Of a stretch of DNA of 64,000 bases, positions 36,192 through 44,639 are shown one piece after another. The position numbers and the translations under genes were made by a program. Numbering within the stretch: the first letter of the stretch is position 1; every line of letters begins with the position of its first letter. The DNA comes from JAVBLP01 sp031553505 (GTDB lineage: Bacteria > Elusimicrobiota > Endomicrobiia > Endomicrobiales > Endomicrobiaceae). The stretch is taken from contig JAVBLP010000006.1 in NCBI GenBank assembly GCA_031553505.1, positions 9,367 through 73,366 on the forward strand, written 5' to 3'. The notes under the pieces are model-generated. The model searched no databases, was not told the origin of the DNA, and saw nothing but the letters and a program-made list of their open reading frames with translations.

Positions 36192-37958
36192 ATGAAGAGA
36201 AGCAGTTATTGCGGGTTTGTAAGGGAAGACAGCATAGGCAAAGATGTTACGGTATGCGGCTGGGTGCATTCCAGAAGAGATCACGGCGGAGTAATCTTTA
36301 TCGATTTAAGGGACAGGACAGGCATTTTGCAGATAGTATTCCAGCCTGAAAATAAAGAGATTTTCGCGGTCGCGGAAAAACTCCGCAGCGAATATGTGTT
36401 AGCGGTAAAAGGCCTTGTCAGAAACAGGCCGGAAGGCACCGTTAACCCTAATATGCCTACGGGTCAGGTTGAAGTTGTTGTTGCAGAAATTGACGTTTTG
36501 AACACGGCTCCCGGGCTTCCTTTTGAAATATCCGATTATGTTGAAACTTCCGAAGAATTAAGGCTTAAATACCGCTACCTTGATATGCGCCGCCCTAATT
36601 TCCAGAAAAATTTTATAATGCGCCACAATGTTTCGCAGGAAATAAGAAACTTTTTGAATATTGAAGGGTTTTTAGAAATAGAAACGCCGTTTTTGGGCAA
36701 ATCTACTCCGGAAGGGGCAAGGGACTTTTTAGTGCCTGCAAGACTGCATCACGGCAGTTTTTACGCTTTGCCGCAGTCGCCGCAGATTTTTAAGCAGATT
36801 TTAATGGTGGCGGGTTTTGATAAATATTACCAGATAGCAAGATGCTTCAGGGATGAAGATTTAAGGGCCGACAGGCAGCTTGAGTTTACGCAGGTTGACC
36901 TTGAAATGTCATTTGTGGAAGAAAATGATGTTATGGGTGTTATAGAAAGAATGCTCGCTAAAGTTTTTAAGACTGCTTTAAACACAGATGTTAAAACTCC
37001 TTTTGCGAGAATGCCTTATGCTGAAGCGATGTTAAGGTACGGCTCCGACAAGCCGGATACAAGGTTTGAAATGGAAATAAAAGATTTCTGCGAAGAGTTC
37101 AAATCCTGCGGTTTCAGCGTTTTTGCTAACGTTTTAGCTAAGGGCGGCATAATCAGAGGGCTTTGCATACCGAAAGGCGCGGGTTTCTCGCGTTCAGAAA
37201 TAGACGGTTTGACTAAATTTGTCGGTGAATACGGCGCGAAAGGTTTGGCGTGGATGAAAGTAACGGAAACCGGGGCCGAATCCAATATAGTAAAGTATTT
37301 TAAAGATGAAGAAATAAAAGCCGTTATAGCAAAATTCGGCGCAAAACCGGGCGATTTAATCGTTTACTTGGCGGATGAAGAAAAGATAGTGGCGCAGGGC
37401 CTTGGCGCATTAAGGCTTAAGATGGGCAAAGAGCTTGGGCTTATAGATAAAAACAAGTTTAATTTCTTATGGGTTGTTGATTTCCCGATGTTTGAGTGGG
37501 ATAAAGACGAACAAAGATGGCAGGCATTGCATCATCCGTTCACATCTCCAAAAGACGGGGAAGCTCTTACGAAGGAAAACGCAGGAAACGCTAAAGCTAA
37601 GGCTTACGACGTTGTTTTAAACGGCGTTGAACTCGGCGGCGGTTCAATAAGAATACATCAAAAAGAAGTGCAGAAAAAAGTGTTTGAACTTTTAAATATT
37701 ACAGAAGAAGCTGCAAAAGAGAAGTTTGGCTTCCTGTTGGACGCTCTCTCTTACGGTGCTCCCCCGCACGGAGGCGTTGCGCTCGGTTTTGACAGGCTTT
37801 GCGCTTTGATAGCAGGCGAAGAATCGATAAGGGAAGTTATAGCTTTCCCTAAAACGCAGAAAGCTTTAGACCCTATGTCAAACGCTCCGGGCGAAGTAAG
37901 CGAAAAACAGCTTAAGGAACTTGGTATAAGAGTAGTTGTTAAACAAGCAAAAAATTGA
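36192..37958 (+). CDS. aspS: Aspartyl-tRNA synthetase (bacterial type)
   Basis: A 588-residue class IIb synthetase charging tRNA-Asp. The N-terminal OB-fold anticodon domain begins VCGWVHSRRDHGGVIFIDLRDR. Motif 2 is FRDEDLRADRQLEFTQVD. The bacterial GAD insertion lies at about residues 290-400, and motif 3 is GVALGFDRL near the C-terminus. Length and domain order are those of the bacterial family. Whether it also charges tRNA-Asn (non-discriminating) cannot be told here. GGGAC-rich sequence precedes the ATG. It follows nudF and is followed at 45 nt by phoH on the same strand. Confidence 0.96.
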   Translation: MKRSSYCGFVREDSIGKDVTVCGWVHSRRDHGGVIFIDLRDRTGILQIVFQPENKEIFAVAEKLRSEYVLAVKGLVRNRPEGTVNPNMPTGQVEVVVAEIDVLNTAPGLPFEISDYVETSEELRLKYRYLDMRRPNFQKNFIMRHNVSQEIRNFLNIEGFLEIETPFLGKSTPEGARDFLVPARLHHGSFYALPQSPQIFKQILMVAGFDKYYQIARCFRDEDLRADRQLEFTQVDLEMSFVEENDVMGVIERMLAKVFKTALNTDVKTPFARMPYAEAMLRYGSDKPDTRFEMEIKDFCEEFKSCGFSVFANVLAKGGIIRGLCIPKGAGFSRSEIDGLTKFVGEYGAKGLAWMKVTETGAESNIVKYFKDEEIKAVIAKFGAKPGDLIVYLADEEKIVAQGLGALRLKMGKELGLIDKNKFNFLWVVDFPMFEWDKDEQRWQALHHPFTSPKDGEALTKENAGNAKAKAYDVVLNGVELGGGSIRIHQKEVQKKVFELLNITEEAAKEKFGFLLDALSYGAPPHGGVALGFDRLCALIAGEESIREVIAFPKTQKALDPMSNAPGEVSEKQLKELGIRVVVKQAKN

Positions 37959-38003
37959 TGCTGATGCATAGGTGCGTCAAAGCATCTAATCTTCATTGTA
38001 AAT

Positions 38004-38933
38004 ATGGCTACAAAAAAAATACATTTGAATAACTCCCAGGAGGCTTTAATGCTTCTCGGGAAGCAGGATGAAAACATAAGAAATATCGAAAACCAGTACG
38101 GCGTCCAGATATTTGCAAGGCAGGATGCCGGAAACGGCGTATTTACCGTATCCGTACGCGGCAACGGCCCTAAAGTGGATAAAGCCGTTAAAGATATAGA
38201 GCTGCTGCGCGACAATTTAAGGGGCAACAATGACGTTATCGCGCCGAAAAAACGCGAAACAGCCGATGCAGGTGACTATCTATACACCTCATACAGCGGA
38301 AGGATGATTACTCCGCGGTCAAATAATCAAAAAAAGTATATTGAAGCGATTTTTAACAAAGATTTGGTTTTTGCCATAGGCCCGGCAGGTACGGGTAAAA
38401 CATTTCTTGCCGTTGCGTGCGCTTTGAAGATGTTAAGGCAGGGAATAATATCTAAAATAATTATTACGCGCCCTGTAGTCGAGGCAGGTGAAAAGTTAGG
38501 TTTTTTACCGGGTGATTTGTACGAGAAAATAAATCCTTACCTGAGGCCGCTTTATGACGCGTTTCACTATATGCTGGGTTTTGAGAGGTTCAAAGCGCTT
38601 AAAGACGATGAAACCATAGAAATTGTGCCGATTGCTTATATGAGGGGCAGGACGCTTGAAAAAGCATGTATGATTCTTGACGAAGCGCAAAATACCTCCA
38701 CGGAACAAATGAAGATGTTTTTAACAAGGATGGGAGTAGGAAGCAAAATAATCGTTTCGGGAGACAGGACGCAGATAGATATAGCGGCACCCGTAAAATC
38801 CGGGCTTTTATCAGCAGAAAGAATCCTTAAAAATATTGAAGAAATAGCGTTTGTATATTTTGATAAAAACGATATCGTAAGGCATAAGCTTGTAAAAGAA
38901 ATAGTAAAAGCTTATGAATCAAAGAGCGAGTAA
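38004..38933 (+). CDS. PhoH-like P-loop ATPase
   Basis: A 309-residue protein of the YbeZ/PhoH group. The N-terminal 90 residues form a KH-like segment (IRNIENQYGVQIFARQDAG). The ATPase domain has Walker A GPAGTGKT (Lys132), RPVVEAGEKLGFLPGD and Walker B MILDEAQN, then FLTRMG and VSGDRTQID. YbeZ works with the endoribonuclease YbeY in rRNA maturation and RNA quality control, and ybeY lies two genes downstream. No Shine-Dalgarno is visible before the ATG; a hairpin-forming sequence spans the aspS stop to about 37986. Confidence 0.92.
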   Translation: MATKKIHLNNSQEALMLLGKQDENIRNIENQYGVQIFARQDAGNGVFTVSVRGNGPKVDKAVKDIELLRDNLRGNNDVIAPKKRETADAGDYLYTSYSGRMITPRSNNQKKYIEAIFNKDLVFAIGPAGTGKTFLAVACALKMLRQGIISKIIITRPVVEAGEKLGFLPGDLYEKINPYLRPLYDAFHYMLGFERFKALKDDETIEIVPIAYMRGRTLEKACMILDEAQNTSTEQMKMFLTRMGVGSKIIVSGDRTQIDIAAPVKSGLLSAERILKNIEEIAFVYFDKNDIVRHKLVKEIVKAYESKSE

Positions 38934-38944
38934 CGGGGAAATTA

Positions 38945-40420
38945 ATGAATTTTTTTGAAAAAGTAAAACTTTTAATAAGGGGATATCTTCTTTCGGCGGC
39001 AAGAAGTCTCGGCGCCGAAAAACCTAAAGGCCCGGCAATAAGAAACGCGAAGCGCTTATTATTGCGCGAAATTAAAATCCCTATATGGCTTTCTATTTTA
39101 ATAACAGTGATAGTCGCTTATTGCATGTTTGTAATGGGGCTTGGATTTAGTTATAAAATCATGCTTTCCGTAGGCATTTTTACGGTTGCCGTAATTACGT
39201 TTTTTGTCGTGCAGATGTATGAAAAGGAAAAAAGCATTATTACCGATAACGACGCAATTGTCCTGATGTGCCTTCTGTTTATAATGGGCATTTTGGTGCT
39301 TCAGATTTCAAAAGAATATCAGTACATGTCGCCGTTTATATTTCCTATTTCCGCGTTTGTGATAATGGCGGCTATGCTTTTATCCCCGAGAATAGGGCTT
39401 TTGTACGCAATAATGCTGAGCCTTTTCTCAGGTTTTTTAAATAATATGAGCTTTGATATTTTTCTCGTGATGCTTTGCAGCGGCGTATCTGTTTTAGTGA
39501 ATATAAAAAAGATACGCAGCAGGTCGGATTTTATAGCGATAGGTTTAAGGGTTATTATAGTAAACCTTTTGATTATTACGATGTTTTTCCTTTTGAGTCA
39601 GTATACGCTCAAGGAGTTTGAACGCAATCTTTTTTACGGTGTGTTAAACGGGATTTTTTCCGCAATTATAATACTTACATTTATGCCGTTGTTTGAAAAG
39701 GTTTTTTCAAGAACCACAAATATTAAGCTGATCGAACTTTCGGATTTTAACAATCCTTTGCTTAAAAGGCTTATGCTGGAAGCTCCGGGAACGTACCATC
39801 ATTCGCTTATGACTGCGGCAATTGCGGAGCAGGCGGCGGACGCCATACATTCAAACTCGCTTTTGGCGCGCGTTTGTTCATATTACCACGATATCGGAAA
39901 GCTTAAAAATCCCGAATACTTTATAGAAAACCAGGGCACGGGCGTGGCAAACCCGCACGACCCTTTAACGCCGGCAATGTCGAGCCTTATATTAATTTCA
40001 CATGTTAAAGACGGCGTCGCTTTGGCGAAACAGCATAACTTGGATAAGGAAATAATCGATAATATTGAACAGCATCACGGCACCACAATGATACATTTCT
40101 TTTACCATAAAGCGCTTGAAAGCAACCGCGAAACGGATATAGGAAATTTCAGGTATCCCGGGCCTAAACCGAAAACGAAAGTCGCGGCAATAATAATGAT
40201 CGCGGACTCGGCCGAGGCCGCCTGCCGTTCCATAGAAGAGCCTACGGCGGTGAGGATTCAGGAAACGGTAGAAAAAATTATCAATAATAAATTTACAGAC
40301 GGACAGTTTTCCGACTGCCCCATTACTTTAAGGGATCTGCAGTATATAAGGGACAGCGTTACGTCTTCCTTAATAGGCATATATCACGCGAGGGTTGAAT
40401 ATAAAGATGATGAAAAATAA
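38945..40420 (+). CDS. 7TM-HD phosphohydrolase, short PgpH-like form
   Basis: A 491-residue membrane protein with seven or so helices at about residues 45-260, then a cytoplasmic HD domain. The HD motifs are TYHHSLMTAAIAE, YYHDIGKLKNPEYF (His315-Asp316) and QHHGTTMIHFFYHKA. PgpH-type proteins degrade c-di-AMP and lie beside phoH and ybeY in many genomes. Typical members are about 700 residues, with a large outer domain between the first and second helix. Here the first helix follows only about 45 basic cytoplasmic residues, so that outer sensor domain is absent. GGGGA precedes the ATG. Its end overlaps ybeY. Confidence 0.88.
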   Translation: MNFFEKVKLLIRGYLLSAARSLGAEKPKGPAIRNAKRLLLREIKIPIWLSILITVIVAYCMFVMGLGFSYKIMLSVGIFTVAVITFFVVQMYEKEKSIITDNDAIVLMCLLFIMGILVLQISKEYQYMSPFIFPISAFVIMAAMLLSPRIGLLYAIMLSLFSGFLNNMSFDIFLVMLCSGVSVLVNIKKIRSRSDFIAIGLRVIIVNLLIITMFFLLSQYTLKEFERNLFYGVLNGIFSAIIILTFMPLFEKVFSRTTNIKLIELSDFNNPLLKRLMLEAPGTYHHSLMTAAIAEQAADAIHSNSLLARVCSYYHDIGKLKNPEYFIENQGTGVANPHDPLTPAMSSLILISHVKDGVALAKQHNLDKEIIDNIEQHHGTTMIHFFYHKALESNRETDIGNFRYPGPKPKTKVAAIIMIADSAEAACRSIEEPTAVRIQETVEKIINNKFTDGQFSDCPITLRDLQYIRDSVTSSLIGIYHARVEYKDDEK

Positions 40421-40826
40421 AAGCTATTTGAATTTTGAAAATTTTCCGAAAAAAAGCATTCCGTTATTGGAAAAAGCGGCGCTTTCCGCTTTAAAGGCCG
40501 AAAAAATAAAAAAATATGAAATAAACTTTATAATGGTAAGCGATGAACAGATAAAGAAATTGAATGTCAAATACAGAAAAGTCAGGCGCATAACGGACGT
40601 AATTTCTTTTCTTGTGGTTCCGGAGATGTTTATAGGCGATATATACATATCAAAAGGGCGTTCGCAAAAACAGGCTAAACGCTACGGCAATACGTGGGAG
40701 CAGGAGCTTGCGTATCTTGTTATACATGGCGTTTTGCATCTTTGCGGGTATACTGATTATGATCCGGTAAATAAGGCAGAAATGTTTTCTAAACAGGATA
40801 AAATATTTAAATGCTTAATTCCTTAG
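40407..40826 (+). CDS. ybeY: Endoribonuclease YbeY, variant zinc site
   Basis: A 139-residue single-strand endoribonuclease used in 16S rRNA 3'-end maturation. The core has MVSDEQIKKLNVKYR, TDVISFLV and GDIYIS. The metal motif reads HGVLHLCGYTDYD, where the family has HGxLHLxGYDHxxD: the first two His are kept but the third aligns with Asp. The start is set at ATG 40407 (or the next ATG at 40410), overlapping the end of the HD gene; a TTG at 40395 is less likely. It overlaps the following gene by 16 nt, in the usual phoH-pgpH-ybeY-corC order. Confidence 0.88.
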   Translation: MMKNKSYLNFENFPKKSIPLLEKAALSALKAEKIKKYEINFIMVSDEQIKKLNVKYRKVRRITDVISFLVVPEMFIGDIYISKGRSQKQAKRYGNTWEQELAYLVIHGVLHLCGYTDYDPVNKAEMFSKQDKIFKCLIP

Positions 40827-41812
40827 GCTTAATCGCGCTTTTGTTGCTTATATTTGTTTCCGCTTGGATTTCCGCTGCGGAAATAGGCATTACGAGCCTT
40901 ACCAAATACAGGGTTAAAAAACTTATCGTGCAGGCGCCGGATCTTTCAAAGCCGCTTCTTTCCTGGCTTGAGTCCCCTTACTACCTTTTAATTTTAATTC
41001 TTACGATTAATGTCATCGCGGATATGCTTGTCAGCTTTTTATCCACCGCCGTTATGACTAAAACTTTTTACATGGTAAACAGGCATGTGGTTGAAGCCGC
41101 GGCGTGGGTGTTTACTTCTTTTGTTTTGCTGATATTCGGCGAAATAGTGCCGAAGTTTTACGCCAGGGCAAATTCGGAAAAGATTACGGTTTGGTCAGTG
41201 CCAATCCTTTCAAAAATAGAAAAAATTTCAAAACCTTTTTTATATCCGTTTATCAAAATAACCGAACTTATTTCGCCAAAAACTTCAAACGTTGCTTCTT
41301 ACGCGCTCAGTAAAGAAGAAATCGAAAGCCTCCTTTCTGAAGGCGATCATACCGGCGCTATAGATAAAGAAACCAGCCATATGCTTGAAAGGACTATGCG
41401 CTTCGGAGATTTGTCGGTAAAAAGGATCATGGTGCCGTTTGCCGCTATAGAATCTGTGGATTTATCGCTTGATGAAGACGTTTTTCTTGATAAAGCGGTC
41501 GAAACTTCAAGAAGCCGTATTCCCGTGTATATTAAAAGCAGAGACAATATCATCGGCTATATCCATATAAAAGACATACTTTGGGCGTGGAAGGAAAATA
41601 AAGGCCATTTTGTCAGGTCGCTTGTAAATCCTCCGTATTATATTGACGAAGATAAAAAAATTAATGATTTGTTGAAAGAATTTCAAAGCGGCAAAACGCA
41701 TATAGCTTTTGTGAAAGATAAAAATGACAATATAACCGGTATGGCTACTCTGGAAGATATACTTGAAGAAGTAGTGGGCGAGATGCTTGACGAATACGAG
41801 TTTGAAAAATGA
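40811..41812 (+). CDS. CNNM/CorC-like membrane protein, no C-terminal transporter-associated domain
   Basis: A 333-residue protein with a DUF21 (CNNM) membrane domain at about residues 1-170 (ISAAEIGITSLTKYRVKKL, FGEIVPKFYARAN). Two CBS motifs follow at about 195-330 (VKRIMVPFAAIESVDL, SRIPVYIKSRDNIIGYIHIKDIL, GMATLEDILEEVVGE). It stops right after the second CBS, so the CorC_HlyC domain seen in its neighbour is missing. Members are linked to Mg2+ or other divalent-cation export. The stop overlaps the next start by 4 nt (ATGA). Confidence 0.85.
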   Translation: MLNSLGLIALLLLIFVSAWISAAEIGITSLTKYRVKKLIVQAPDLSKPLLSWLESPYYLLILILTINVIADMLVSFLSTAVMTKTFYMVNRHVVEAAAWVFTSFVLLIFGEIVPKFYARANSEKITVWSVPILSKIEKISKPFLYPFIKITELISPKTSNVASYALSKEEIESLLSEGDHTGAIDKETSHMLERTMRFGDLSVKRIMVPFAAIESVDLSLDEDVFLDKAVETSRSRIPVYIKSRDNIIGYIHIKDILWAWKENKGHFVRSLVNPPYYIDEDKKINDLLKEFQSGKTHIAFVKDKNDNITGMATLEDILEEVVGEMLDEYEFEK

Positions 41813-43080
41813 CAGCAATAATAATTATTAAAATCATCCTTTTTATTTTGCTTATGTGTTCGCTGGGGTTTTTTAACGGCGCGGAGACGGCTATTACCAG
41901 CTTGTCCAGCGCTTATTTAAGGCGCGTAAAAGAAAATAATAACAAATACGCCCGGGCAATAATTTTTTGGGAAACGCATACCGATGAAATGATGACGGCG
42001 CTTATCATAGGGATGAATCTGTCTGTAGTAGGGATGGGCGTTGTGGCGTCTTCGCTTGCGTCCGACATATCGGAAGTTTACGGGATAAGAAGCAATTTGT
42101 TAAATATTGTTTTTCCGCTGGCGTCTATAGTTCTCGCGCTGATATTCGGCAATATATACCCTAAAACTTTTGCCCGTTACAATGCCGAAAAATTAGGCAT
42201 TGAAGCTTTACCGCTTGTCATAAGGTTCGGAAAGCTGTTTAAGTACGTAATAGCGTTTTTATCCGGTATTTCCAATAAAATAATAAATTTATTTGCGAAA
42301 AAGAAAGAAAGCCAGCATGTTAAAGCCGACGAAATAGATTTTTTGCTTTCAGACGAGCGCACATCGCCGCTTCCTGAAGATTCAAGGGAACTTGTCAGCA
42401 ATATTATGGATTTTGCCGAAACCAGAATTTCGCAAGTGATGGTGCCGCTTCAGGAGATTTTTGCCGTAAATATTGAAGATAAAAAAGAAGATATTATTAA
42501 TAAAATAATTGAAACGGAATACTCAAGGGTTCCGGTTTACAAAGACAGTTTAAATAATATAATCGGGATTATATACAGCAAGGATTTGGCGGTCGCGTGG
42601 CGCAGCTCGGATATAATCATAATTGAAGATTTGATAAGGCCCGCGTATTATGTGCCTGAGAGCGCGAAGATAAACAAAATGCTTAAAGAGTTTAAAACCG
42701 GCCATCACCATATAGCAATAGTCGTTGATGAGTTCGGCTCAACTATAGGCATCGCTTCCATTGAAGATTTGCTGGAAGAAATAGTTGGAGAAGTTTGGGA
42801 CGAGTACGATATGAAAGAGAAAAATATAATGCCTTACGGCGATAATTCATATTTAATACAGGCTCATGAATCCATATTGAATCTCAATGAAGAGCTTAAC
42901 CTGAACATCCCCGAGGAAGACTACTCCACGGTTAACGGATGGGTTTTAGAGCTTTTCGGGAGTATCCCAGTTACGGGCGAACGCATAAAATGGGAAAATT
43001 ATGAAATTGAGATACAAGATTCCGACGAAAAGAAAGTGAATCGAATCATTTTGAGAAAGAAAAATGTATTACCAAATTAA
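41809..43080 (+). CDS. CNNM/CorC-like membrane protein, full length
   Basis: A 423-residue paralogue of the preceding gene. It has a DUF21 membrane domain (FFNGAETAITSLSSAYLRRVKEN, FGNIYPKTFARYNAEKLG). The CBS pair follows (RISQVMVPLQEIFAV, SRVPVYKDSLNNIIGIIYSKDL, GIASIEDLLEEIVGEVWDEYD). The CorC_HlyC domain occupies about residues 335-420 (YSTVNGWVLELFGSIPVTGERI). Probable divalent-cation or envelope-stress function. The tandem pair may form hetero-oligomers. It overlaps recO by 17 nt. Confidence 0.87.
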   Translation: MTAIIIIKIILFILLMCSLGFFNGAETAITSLSSAYLRRVKENNNKYARAIIFWETHTDEMMTALIIGMNLSVVGMGVVASSLASDISEVYGIRSNLLNIVFPLASIVLALIFGNIYPKTFARYNAEKLGIEALPLVIRFGKLFKYVIAFLSGISNKIINLFAKKKESQHVKADEIDFLLSDERTSPLPEDSRELVSNIMDFAETRISQVMVPLQEIFAVNIEDKKEDIINKIIETEYSRVPVYKDSLNNIIGIIYSKDLAVAWRSSDIIIIEDLIRPAYYVPESAKINKMLKEFKTGHHHIAIVVDEFGSTIGIASIEDLLEEIVGEVWDEYDMKEKNIMPYGDNSYLIQAHESILNLNEELNLNIPEEDYSTVNGWVLELFGSIPVTGERIKWENYEIEIQDSDEKKVNRIILRKKNVLPN

Positions 43081-43714
43081 AGCTGTAGTTTTAAACTCGG
43101 TAACGCACGCTGAATCAGACAAGCTTATAACGCTTTATTCTTATGAGTGGGGAAAGATACAGGCCGTAGTGCCGAGCGCGAAGAAAATTACTGCCAAGCT
43201 TTCCGCCGCAACCGAACCATTGACGGAAAGCGATTTTATGGTTTTTCAAAGCCATCCTTCCCTGCGCCCTAAAGTTACTGGCGCCGCGATAATCAACAAT
43301 AACACCGCTGTAAAAACTGATTTGAAACGCAACCTCTATGCTTTGTACGCCGCGGAAATCGGCGATAAGTTTGCTCCTTATAATATGGAAAACTCCGAAA
43401 AATACAATCTTTTAGTAAGGATACTTGCGGTCATCGGCTGCAGCAGATACCCTAAAAGGGCTCTTACGGCGTTTACTTTGAGGTTCTTAAAACTTTCCGG
43501 CTATGCTTTTACCGATTATTTAAAAAGCAGTTCTTTCGCTTTGGATAAAGATATAGAAGCGGCAGTAAAAAAACTCTCAAACTGTTCCGGTGACGATGTT
43601 GACGGTTTATGCGGTTTTGATGACGATAAAGTATGGAATTACGTTGAAAGTTACCTCACAAATTACATAAAGCGCCCTTCCGTAGGAGTTTTTCTCAAAA
43701 AAGCAGGTTTTTAA
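43064..43714 (+). CDS. recO: DNA repair protein RecO
   Basis: A 216-residue protein. The N-terminal OB fold (YQIKAVVLNSVTHAESDKLITLYSYEWGKIQAVV) binds single-stranded DNA and helps load RecA with RecF/RecR. An all-helical C-terminal domain follows (LTAFTLRFLKLSGYAF) and the end is KRPSVGVFLKKAGF. The paired cysteines that form a zinc site in many RecO proteins are missing; only isolated Cys are seen. The start overlaps the end of the preceding CorC-like gene, so it is the last gene of the phoH cluster. Confidence 0.85.
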   Translation: MYYQIKAVVLNSVTHAESDKLITLYSYEWGKIQAVVPSAKKITAKLSAATEPLTESDFMVFQSHPSLRPKVTGAAIINNNTAVKTDLKRNLYALYAAEIGDKFAPYNMENSEKYNLLVRILAVIGCSRYPKRALTAFTLRFLKLSGYAFTDYLKSSSFALDKDIEAAVKKLSNCSGDDVDGLCGFDDDKVWNYVESYLTNYIKRPSVGVFLKKAGF

Positions 43715-43716
43715 AG

Positions 43717-43746
43717 TGGACAAAAGCCGTCCTAATTAGCTAAAAT
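43717..43746 (+). promoter_or_regulatory. Sigma-70 promoter of glyQS
   Basis: TGGACA (43717-43722), an 18-nt spacer and TAAAAT (43741-43746), each 5/6 to consensus. The leader is about 26 nt and contains a normal CGGAG ribosome-binding site at 43769-43773. Confidence 0.6.
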
Positions 43747-43778
43747 AATCCATTATTTTATAAAGATACGGAGATAAT

Positions 43779-44639
43779 ATGAATTTTCAAGACACAATTA
43801 TGGCTCTGCAAAAGTTTTGGGCAAAAAAAGGCTGTTTGATATGGCAACCGTACGATTTGGAGAAAGGGGCGGGTACGTTTAACCCTGCCACTTTCTTGCG
43901 TTCTTTAGGTCCGAAACCGTGGAACGTCGCTTATGTAGAACCTTCAAGAAGGCCTACGGACGGCAGATACGGCGAAAATCCTAACAGGTTGCAGCATTAC
44001 TACCAGTATCAGGTGATAATGAAGCCAGCGCCCAAAAATATACAGCAAATGTATTTGGAAAGTTTGAAAGCAATCGGACTTGACCCGAAAAAGCATGATA
44101 TAAGATTTGTTGAAGACGATTGGGAATCGCCGACTCTCGGCGCTTGGGGGCTTGGCTGGGAAGTCTGGATTGACGGAATGGAAGCGACGCAGTTTACGTA
44201 TTTTCAGCAGGTAGGCGGGATAAATTTAAACCCGATTTCAGTCGAAATAACTTACGGGCTTGAAAGGCTTGCGATGTACGTGCAGAAAAAAGACAGCGTT
44301 TATGATTTGGAATGGACAGACGGCATAACTTACGGCGACGTGCATTTGGAAGACGAAAAACAGTGGTCTTTATATAATTTTGAAATAGCCGACACGGAAG
44401 TTTTAAAAAGGCATTTCAGCGATTGGGAAAAAGAGGCCAAAAAGCTTACCGAAATGAACCTTCCGCTTCCGGCATATGACGCGGTTATGAAATGCTCGCA
44501 TCTTTTTAACCTTCTTGACGCCAGGGGAGCCATATCTGTTTCGGAGAGGGTCGGGTATGTGTTAAGAGTACGCGCGCTTGCGAAAGCGGTTGCAGAAGAG
44601 TATTTGAAGCTTGCCGAAAAGGATGTGAAAAATGACTAA
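43779..44639 (+). CDS. glyQ: Glycyl-tRNA synthetase alpha subunit
   Basis: The 286-residue catalytic subunit of the bacterial alpha2beta2 enzyme. Characteristic segments are FQDTIMALQKFWAKKGCLIWQPYD, GAGTFNPATFLR, YVEPSRRPTDGRYGENPNRLQHYYQ, EDDWESPTLGAWGLGWEVW and GLERLAMYVQ. It forms glycyl-adenylate and charges tRNA-Gly together with GlyS. The stop overlaps glyS by 8 nt, giving tight coupling for equal amounts. Confidence 0.97.
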   Translation: MNFQDTIMALQKFWAKKGCLIWQPYDLEKGAGTFNPATFLRSLGPKPWNVAYVEPSRRPTDGRYGENPNRLQHYYQYQVIMKPAPKNIQQMYLESLKAIGLDPKKHDIRFVEDDWESPTLGAWGLGWEVWIDGMEATQFTYFQQVGGINLNPISVEITYGLERLAMYVQKKDSVYDLEWTDGITYGDVHLEDEKQWSLYNFEIADTEVLKRHFSDWEKEAKKLTEMNLPLPAYDAVMKCSHLFNLLDARGAISVSERVGYVLRVRALAKAVAEEYLKLAEKDVKND

